A DNA stretch of 64,000 bases from Cryptomeria japonica. Lineage: Eukaryota > Streptophyta > Pinopsida > Cupressales > Cupressaceae. Under the pieces are notes generated by a model, which was given only the letters and a program-made list of their open reading frames with translations, did no database searches and was not told the origin of the DNA. Position 1 is the first letter of the stretch, and each line of letters begins with the position of its first letter. The translations under genes and the position numbers were made by a program. Below, piece by piece: positions 56,626 through 64,000 of the stretch. The stretch lies in the NCBI RefSeq assembly GCF_030272615.1, contig NC_081405.1:474390008-474454007 (forward strand). The letters are read 5' to 3'.

Positions 56626-58565
56626 ATGGAGCATAATTTGGGTAACTTCTTTACTGAGGATAATGCTAATTCTTCACATCCTACTCATGTCCCTATCTAT
56701 CCAATTGATGAATCTCATGATGAACAAGAAGAAGCTTTTACTAGAGTTTCCATATATCAAATTTCAAAATTGGACAGTCAATTTGATAACTTTCAACAAT
56801 GGATGTCCCAAGAGTACCCTAATAGTGAAGCTCTTCCATTAATTGAAGGCCTTAAACACATGATTCAAAGTGATAAAAATGGAATTGATATATTGTGTGG
56901 CATTGCTCATATTGTTGATTCTAATGTCATGCCTATAAAGAGTTGTGTTGAGAACTTAGGTTATTCACAACCTTCGAATCAAATCAATCATTATATTCCT
57001 TTGTCTACTCCAATGGCTAGCATTCCTACCTTCACTTCAAACATCATGGCTACATCAACTCAGCATGTCATTCTTACACCCATTGGTCATGGGGGTAATC
57101 CCTCTTCTTCATTTAATCCTCCATCTTTACCTATGTCTTCCATAAGTGTTCACAATATCCCTCAACCAATCAGTGTAACACAAGGGGGCAATTCATTCCA
57201 CAATTTTATTCCTCCTTTAAGTGTCGCATTTCCTACTCAATCATCACCTATGCCTACTTATCATAATGTCCCACCACCTCATTCTCAATCCATGTCTTCC
57301 TTAAATGACATCACACCACCTTCTCAATCAACCATGTCTAACATCAATTCTTCTACAGAAGCAACCATTAACAATCTTGCTCAAACTGTGTCTTCCTTAC
57401 AACAACAAATTGCTTCCATGAGTCAATCCAAATTTAGTGTGCCCACATTTGATGTTGCGAGCCTGCTTTCTCTTGATATTGTTAAAGTCGTCCAGCCTAA
57501 GCATGTTGAGGTCCCCCAATTGGAACTCTATACTGAAAAAGATGATCTTCTTATGCATGTCAAAACATTTCAAACCTTGTGTAGTGATTTTGCTTATGAT
57601 CAAAGATTGCTTGCAAAACTGTTTACAAGAACACTAAGAGATAAGGCTTTACAATGGTATTTCTCTTTGCCTTCTTATTCTATCACTTCTTTTCAACAAT
57701 TAGAAAATGCTTTCATTCAACATTTTTAAAACATTGGTCCTACAATCACTTTGACTGATTTAATGCATTGTAAACAAGGTGTTAAAGAAAAAGTGACTGA
57801 TTTCATTGGTAGATATAAGCATGTGTGTGCTCAAATTTCTTTTCCTATACCTGATAATGATATTCAAAGAATTTTCATTTCTAATTTGCAAAAAGATATC
57901 AGGGAAAAGCTTCTTTTATCTGAGTTTACTTCATTTTCGCAGTTGTGACCAACACTCCACAATTATCAACCGGTTGTAAGTCAAATGGAGCAATCTACTC
58001 CTATGGCTCCAAGTGATAAGGGAGAAAGCATTCAACAACCGTTTGCGAAGTTCAAGCCAACAAAAAGTTTCATCAAGTTCAATGACACAATCAACAACAA
58101 CAATGTGAATGCTACAACAGGTGTGCCTCCTATTTCTAAATTCTTTAAAAGAGAAAGACAATTTACTTCTTTGAATGAATCTTTACATAGTATTATGTCT
58201 CAAATATTACAAAGAAATATTATAAAACTTCCTCTTATCAAACCAGTTGACCCATCTAATCTTGCATCCCCTTATTTTGATAGCAATTCCTTTTGTCAAT
58301 TTCATCGTCAGTTTGGTCATGATACTGAGAAATATTTTGCATTGAAAAGAAAGGTTCAAGATTTGATTGATAATAATACTATATCCATGGTAGGTGTGAA
58401 TGATAAGGGAAACAAATCAGTAACTCCTAATCAAAATCAACTGATTTTCACTGATCCTTTGCCTTCTCATACCTCTAACGTAATTGAGACTACACATACC
58501 TCTTTCTCTCCTTTTGACCTTACTACCACAACTTTGAATTTGGTGAACATGGTAGAGAAACAAAA
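56626..58565 (+). pseudogene. gag: Gypsy gag of element F
   Basis: The ATG at 56626 (MEHNLGNFFTEDNANSSH) was chosen because earlier in-frame codons lack ATG. A Pro/Ser/Asn/Gln-rich stretch follows, then a coiled segment (NNLAQTVSSLQQQIASMSQS) and the capsid domain (PQLELYTEKDDLLMHVKTFQ, LRDKALQWYFSLP). The zinc-like motif FCQFHRQFGHDTEKYFALKR is near 58300, with Tyr in place of the last Cys. Only two stops (57727 and 57946) break one frame. Copia D cuts it at 58565; the frame resumes exactly at 63133. Confidence 0.86.
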
Positions 58566-59633
58566 TGTTGGCATTTGGATATGTTGATATGGTTTTGTCA
58601 TTGATGTCAACACTTGTCATCACTTGTCAACACTTATCAACACTTGGAGATTTTGGTTATGTTCACCAGCAAGTCAAAGACTTATGCAAAGTCACCGGTA
58701 TTTGGTTCACTGGCAGATTATATTGTTCACCAGCACTTGGAATGACTTGGAGACTACTTGGTTATGTCGAAGACATTATTCAATCACTTTGTTTTGGCGA
58801 TTTGGTTAATTGTTTATTCAGGTTTGCATATTTGTTGTTACCGGCAAATAGGTCCAGAATAAGCACCGACAGGTATACCTATTCCAGATCAGCACGGCAT
58901 GTTATGGAGATGATTTATTATTATTGTAAATGCATTGAGCCGACATCATGCATCGGATATTGATTTACTTGTAATTGATTTTATTGTAATGTCTTTTAGT
59001 GAGCCAGCCTATTCAATTTGTCTTAGGTTATGGTATAAATGTAAGATCTCATTTGTGAGATTAAGAAGTGAATGTGAAAAGGATTGCAATAAGGTATATG
59101 TGAAAATAAGCAGAGCCATACACACAGACATCATTTGAAGGTTGAAGGAAGGATCTTGTGGAGGCAATCAGAACTAAATCGGTACTGAATTCAGCATATG
59201 AAGATGCTATTTTATGCAGTACATTATCATTGGATTTAACCATCCAATTGTAGTTAGTGTGACTCTCATTTTGTGATTGAGCAGTGAGCTCTAGGCAGTT
59301 GGCCTTTCTGCATGTGCATGTGCAGAATTCATATTGTACACACATACTATCTGCAGTAGTATCTTTTGATTGTGGGTAAGGCTTCCCACCATGGTTTTTC
59401 CCCTTACAGGGTTTCCACGTACAAATAATTGTGTTATGTGTTGTGGATGTTATTGTCTTTTTGTTTCATGCATTAATCTTTATCGATACTGTAATTAGCT
59501 ATTAAGATTGTCTACTGGCATAAAGTTTGGTTTACTAGTCTTAAGCATTAAGTTTTGGTTAAGTTAATTTTGGTTGAATTTATTGGACAACTGATTCACC
59601 CCCCCCCCTCTCAGTTGTCTCTGTGACCTAACA
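58566..59633 (+). repeat. 5' LTR of Copia D
   Basis: It starts TGTTGGCATTTGG and ends GTGACCTAACA. The shared block is at 58595-58610, the U-rich hairpin at 59390-59419, and the C-rich hairpin with a perfect 9-bp stem (59586-59594 with 59611-59619). Confidence 0.92.
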
Positions 59634-59635
59634 AT

Positions 59636-59647
59636 TGGTATCAGAGC
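59636..59647 (+). other. Copia D primer-binding site
   Basis: TGGTATCAGAGC, exact match to the plant Copia tRNA-iMet site. Confidence 0.92.
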
Positions 59648-59697
59648 TTAGTCCTCTTTTTGCAGAAGTTTAACAGCTTGAGGAGATCCAATATCTT

Positions 59698-60400
59698 CTA
59701 ACTATTTCAAGAAGGACAGTCTGAAACTTGATGGAACTAACTATGGCATATGGAAGATCAGGATGGAGACACACTTGAATTGCATTGGAAAGGATATATG
59801 GGATGTTACAAAGAATGGCTATATTGCTCCTACTCAAGGTCAACCTATTCCACCTAACTTGGATAAAGATGAGGAAAATGATTGCAAAGCAAGAGAAGCA
59901 CTTTTGAGCGCACTTTCAGATCAACAAGTCATGGGATTGTTAGATAGATCTACTGCTAAAGCTATTTGGGACAAATTGGAAACATTGAATGAAGGAGATT
60001 CCACAATAAAAATTGCAAAACTTGAATGCTTCTGGGTCAGGTATGAAAGTTTGAAAATGGAAGAAGATGAAAGAATTTCTGCTTTTATGGAAAGAGTAAA
60101 TGAAATTGTTTTGGGTATACAATGTTGTGGAGGAACCTTAAGTGAAAATGAGATTGTTTCTAAAGTTTTAAGAGCTTTACCACCGGCATATAAAATAAAA
60201 TGTACTACTATAAATGAATTAAGAACAATGCCTAATGCATCAGTATCTACTATCAGAAATACAAGTTTAGGAAGAATAGAGACAAATCTTGTTATTATGT
60301 TGATGAAGGAGTTACTGATGATTCTGATGAGGATTCGGCAAACAATGGATGGGCTTTTGTTGCTATAACAAAAGATCAACCGGCACCTACTGTTCAACCG
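59698..60400 (+). pseudogene. gag: Copia D gag, zinc knuckle deleted
   Basis: The start codon position reads ATA instead of ATG, followed by NYFKKDSLKLDGTNYGIWKI. The capsid-like region is open to NELRTMPNASVST near 60255. It then jumps to sequence that lies after the zinc knuckle in Copia C, so about 375 bp including the whole CCHC motif are absent. The text after the jump (RNTSLGRIETNLV) is an out-of-frame reading of the region before protease. Confidence 0.84.
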
Positions 60401-60828
60401 GTAGAGCAGGCCCTAGTAGCTAAAGTTGAAGATAAGGATGAATGGATTATTGATTCGGGATGTTCACATCATATGACTGGTGATAAGAGTAAATTCTTAA
60501 CCTTTCAGGATTACAATGGAGGTCTAGTAACAATGCCTAATGCATCAGTATCTACTATCAGAAATACAAGTTTAGGAAGAATAGAGACAAATCTTGTTAT
60601 TATGTTGATGAAGGAGTTACTAATGATTCTGATGAGGATTCGGCAAACAATGGATGGGCTTTTGTTGCTATAACAAAAGATCAACCGGCACCTACTGTTC
60701 AACCGGTAGAGCAGGCCCTAGTAGCTAAAGTTGAAGATAAGGATGAATGGATTATTGATTCGGGATGTTCACATCATATGACTGGTGATAAGAGTAAATT
60801 CTTAACCTTTCAGGATTACAATGGAGAT
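60224..60828 (+). repeat. 305-bp tandem duplication covering the protease start in Copia D
   Basis: AACAATGCCTAATGCATCAG begins at 60224 and again at 60529. The copies are almost identical (one visible change in TTACTGATG/TTACTAATG). Both contain the protease site DSGCSHHMTGDKSKF. The second copy lacks the GGTCTAGTAA end and joins directly to GATGATAAAGC. Confidence 0.93.
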
Positions 60829-62097
60829 GATAAAGCTTGTTTGATCAAAGGAAAAGGCACTATATCTTTTTATGGTAAGCACAATACTGATAATGTTTAC
60901 TATGTTGAAGGTTTGAAGCATAATCTTTTAAGTGTTGGTCAATTAGTTGAGAAAGGATTTCAGTTACAATTCAAGAATGGTAAATGCAAAATCTTAAATA
61001 GAATTGGTTTGGAAATTGCAACCGGTAATCAGACTAGAGGTAATATCTTTCATTTGAACAATAATGAGAAAGCATGTTTGATTGCACATATTGATGAAAG
61101 TTGGTTATGGCATAAGAGACTTTGTCATGTAAATTTTGATTGCATTGTGAAAATCAATACTACTAAGGCAGTTAGAGATTTACCTAAGATTGTTAAACCT
61201 CACAATCCGGTATGTAAGGAATGTCAATTTGGAAAGCAACTTAGAGCAACTTTCAAGAGTCCGGAGAAGTCTAACAATGTTCTTGATTTAATTCATACTG
61301 ATTTACGTGGTCCAGCAAGAATTAGAAGTATACAAGGAGATAGATATTTTATGCTAATCATTGATTACTATTCTAGAATGTGTTGGGTTACTTTTCTCAG
61401 AGAGAAATCTGAAGCATTTGGGAAATTCAAACTATTCAAGGTAATGGTGGAAAATGAAACTGGCAAGAAAATCAAATGTTTTTTATCAGATCAAGAAGGT
61501 GAATTCACATCTAAGGAATTTAATACATTCTGTGAAGTGAATGAGATCAGAAGACAGTTATCAGCACCCCAGACACCCCAGCAAAATGGAGTTTTGGAAA
61601 GGAAAAACATAACTATCTTGGATGTAGCCAGAAGTATGATATCAGAAGCAAATCTACCTCATATATACTGGAGAGAAGCAGTCAATACAGTTGTTTATAC
61701 ATTCAATAGAGTTCACATCAGAGGTGAAACCGGTAAGACCCCACATGAACTATGGTTTGGTAATACTCCTCTTAAATATTTCAGAATATTTGGAAGTAAA
61801 TGTTATATCAGAAGAGATGAGTATATTGGCAAATTTGATCATAGAAGGGATGAAGGAATATTTCTTGGTTATTCATCTAAGAGCAAGGCATATAGATGTT
61901 TTAACAAGAGATTACAGAAAATTGTTGAGAGTGCAAATGTAAAGATTGATGAACAGTTTAGAGGAAATTCAAGGTACACAGACTCTGAACCGGCAATAGA
62001 CATAATCACAAATGAACCTATTATGAATACATCAGTACAGAATGGTGATCCAGTTACACCGGCATCATCTGGAGATTCAACAGTCACTGAAGAATAG
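60700..62097 (+). pseudogene. pol: Copia D protease and integrase
   Basis: From the second DSGCSHHMTG the frame is open for over 430 codons to a TAG at 62095 in place of a Gln codon. SWLWHKRLCH and CKECQFGKQ form the integrase zinc region. The catalytic residues are Asp at 61300 (IHTDLRGP), Asp at 61489 (LSDQEGEF) and Glu at 61597 (VLERKN). HELWFGNTPLKYFRIFGSKC and GIFLGYSSKSKAYRCF follow. This is the best-kept coding block of the window, although the tandem duplication upstream would disrupt the polyprotein. Confidence 0.9.
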
Positions 62098-62757
62098 CAG
62101 CAAGTAAAAACACCTTGGTATGTAAGATTGAATCATTCTGAAGATCAGATAATTGGAAACAAATTTCAAGGAGTTACGACAAGAGGAAGATTGGCAAATG
62201 AAGAGGTATGTCTTATTTCTCAAATTGAACCTACATCAATTAATGAGACATGTGAAGATAAATATTGGATTAAAGCTATGGAAGATGAATTGGAACAAAT
62301 TGAAAGGAATAACACTTGGTCATTAGTTCCCCGGCCTAAAGACAAAAATCAAATTGGAACTAAATGGGTTTTCAGAAATAAACTTAATGAAGATGGCATG
62401 GTAATCAGAAACAAAGCAAGATTGGTGTGTAAGGGATATTCTCAAAAAGAATGAATTGATTACAATGAAACCTTTGCACCGGTAGCTAGAATTGAGGCAG
62501 TCGGACTTTTATTGGCTTTTGTAGCACACAAGAACTATAAAGTATATCAAATGGATGTTAAATGTGTATTTCTGAATGGAGATCTTGAAGAAGTAGTTTA
62601 CATTGAGCAACCTTATGGATTTTCTTTGACAAATAACAAAGACATGGTTTGCAGGTTAAGAAAAGATTTATATGGATTGAAGCAAGCTCCTAGAGATTGG
62701 TATGCTAGATTGGACAAATATCTTTTGAAGCTTGGATACACTAAAGGTAACGTTGAC
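62098..62757 (+). pseudogene. pol: Copia D reverse transcriptase, truncated
   Basis: It shows NNTWSLVPRPKDKNQIGTKW, then a TGA at 62452 in place of a Gly codon, [28 protein letters not shown] and [20 protein letters not shown]. It ends at LGYTKGNVDS, before the YVDD catalytic motif. LTR sequence follows directly, joined at a shared TGAC. Confidence 0.9.
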
Positions 62758-63132
62758 TCTCATTTTGTAATTGAGCAGTGAGCTCTAGGCAGCTGGCCTT
62801 TTTGCATGTGCAGAATTCATATTGTACACACATACTATCTGCAGTAGTATCATTTGATTGTGGGTAACACTTCCCACCGTGGTTTTTCCCCTTACAGAGT
62901 TTCCACATACAAATAATTGTGTTATGTGTTGTGAATGTTATTGTCTTTCTTTTTCATGCATTAATCTTTACTGGTACTATAATTAACTGTTAAGAGTATC
63001 TATCGGCATAAAGTTTGGTTTACCGGTATTAAGCATTAAGTTTTGGTTGAGTTAATTTTGGTTGAATTTATTGGACAACTGATTCACCCCCTCTCCCCCC
63101 CCCCCCCTCTCAGTTGTCTCTGGGACCTAACA
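62758..63132 (+). repeat. 3' LTR remnant of Copia D
   Basis: It matches 59264-59633. It keeps the U-rich hairpin (62878-62906) and the C-rich hairpin with perfect 9-bp stem (63074-63082 with 63110-63118). It ends GGGACCTAACA. Confidence 0.9.
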
Positions 63133-63867
63133 CAAAAGACACCTAAGGATCCTTATATTACATTTGACCCTAGTGAGACCATTAGGGAACCCGATGGACC
63201 TTTTTACATAGTTACAAAGGTTAAGGATGTACCTTTCCATGGTGCTCTTGTCGATCCCTCTTGCATGGTTGATGTTATCACTGAGGAATATCTTTTCACT
63301 TTACGATTGCATAAACCAATCTATGATGACTCTAATATGGTTGTAAAGTTATTTGATGGATTCTCTTTTCCTACCATTGGTTCTATCACACTTCCTATTG
63401 AAGTTCACACTAAATCTATGGATGTCAACTTTGCTATCATTCCTTCTTCTGAGCAATTTTGTGTGAAGTTGGGCTACCCTTGGCTATCTTCCATGAAGGC
63501 TATTGCTTCTCCAATTCATAAGTGTTTGAAATTCCCCCACAATGGAGAAACCATAACCATGAATCATAGCTTATTTCATCCATCTGAAAGTAGCCCTAGT
63601 GTTCCTATTGATCTCTTTTGGCCTAGGCAATTTCAATCTCTTCCACAAAGGAGTGATGCTCTTTTTCCATCTTATAAAAAATGGAAGAACGATATGATCT
63701 TATCCTTGAGTCCACCTAGATCCCCAATAATTGGCATTCCCATCCTTCTTGAAGATGAAATCCTTCCCCTAACGGATAGGACTAATCTTCCTCCTAAGGA
63801 AAATCCTCAACCTATTCCTATGGATGTTACTATGTGTCTCCTAAAAAGAACAACAATATTCCTCTAA
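63133..63867 (+). CDS. pol: Gypsy protease region of element F
   Basis: The frame of F gag resumes here once Copia D is skipped. TPKDPYITFDPSETIREPDG leads to VPFHGALVDPSCMVDVITEE, the protease core, in which DPS stands for the catalytic DTG/DSG. FPTIGSITLPIEVHTKSMDV, QFCVKLGYPWLSSMKAIASP and KFPHNGETITM follow, typical of Tat proteases. It is open for 245 codons to TAA at 63865. The changed active site suggests loss of activity. Confidence 0.75.
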   Translation, partial: QKTPKDPYITFDPSETIREPDGPFYIVTKVKDVPFHGALVDPSCMVDVITEEYLFTLRLHKPIYDDSNMVVKLFDGFSFPTIGSITLPIEVHTKSMDVNFAIIPSSEQFCVKLGYPWLSSMKAIASPIHKCLKFPHNGETITMNHSLFHPSESSPSVPIDLFWPRQFQSLPQRSDALFPSYKKWKNDMILSLSPPRSPIIGIPILLEDEILPLTDRTNLPPKENPQPIPMDVTMCLLKRTTIFL

Positions 63868-64000
63868 GGTTAGACCTGTACCACCTCCCCATGATGGACC
63901 CAGTCTCCTTCCCACACCTAATATTCCTCCTTTATATCGTGCAGTTCCACCTCCTTGCTCTTGTAGAGAAAAGAGGCCCACCTCTCCTCTTGTCCAACCT
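63868..64000 (+). other. Continuation of element F beyond protease, cut by window end
   Basis: Proline-rich readable text (VRPVPPPHDGPSLLPTPNIP) in another frame suggests the spacer before RT, interrupted by a frameshift or stop at 63865. Too short for more. Confidence 0.4.

Larger units (their letters stand above)
58566..63132 (+). mobile_element. Ty1/Copia element D, same family as C, internally deleted
   Basis: The flanks CAAAA at 58561-58565 and 63133-63137 are a perfect TSD inside the gag-pro frame of F. The 5' LTR is 58566-59633 with a PBS after it. The right end is a partial LTR (about 62754-63132) fused straight to RT, so the end of RT, RNase H, PPT and the first about 690 bp of the 3' LTR are missing. 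A 305-bp tandem duplication lies at 60224-60828. It is less mutated than Copia C, so probably younger. Confidence 0.92.

Overview
This window looks like repetitive nuclear DNA from a seed plant with a large, transposon-rich genome. The evidence is nested LTR retrotransposons with plant primer-binding sites (TGGTATCAGAGC for the Copia elements), plant-type LINE tails with an RNase H domain, tRNA-derived SINEs, and a plant mobile domain (PMD) gene. I found no ordinary host gene, rRNA, functional tRNA or CRISPR array. A conifer-like genome is plausible, but nothing here proves the taxon.

Region 1 (961-43372) is one Ty3/Gypsy element of the Tat/Ogre type, called G. It has 1.0-1.3 kb LTRs starting TGTAGACACC, an AAAAA target-site duplication (TSD), a PBS, a PPT, gag, protease, RT, two RNase H domains and integrase. 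It also carries an antisense plant-mobile-domain gene between pol and the 3' LTR. G has been hit by a SINE in its 5' LTR, a solo Copia LTR (3294-4686), Copia A (6293-22416) and Copia C (23096-29872). Copia A was itself hit by Copia B on the opposite strand (10705-17907) and by a 1.5 kb segment flanked by a 50-bp direct repeat.

Region 2 (43373-50747) holds two LINE 3' ends in opposite orientation, AT-rich tandem repeats of about 300 bp, two LTRs of a third Copia family and a 1.15 kb purine-rich tract.

Region 3 (about 50748-64000) holds the 5' part of a Gypsy-like element E with an unrecognised ORF. It is followed by Gypsy element F (LTR, PBS, gag, protease), which runs off the right edge. F is interrupted inside gag-pro by Copia D (58566-63132, TSD CAAAA).

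Every coding region carries stops, frameshifts or deletions, so nothing here looks able to move on its own today. The most notable signals are: (i) the antisense PMD gene inside a Gypsy element; (ii) two RNA-hairpin modules shared by all the Copia LTR families, with compensatory base changes, one of them with a U-rich internal loop like a poly(A)-clamping ENE; (iii) a Copia gag with four zinc knuckles.
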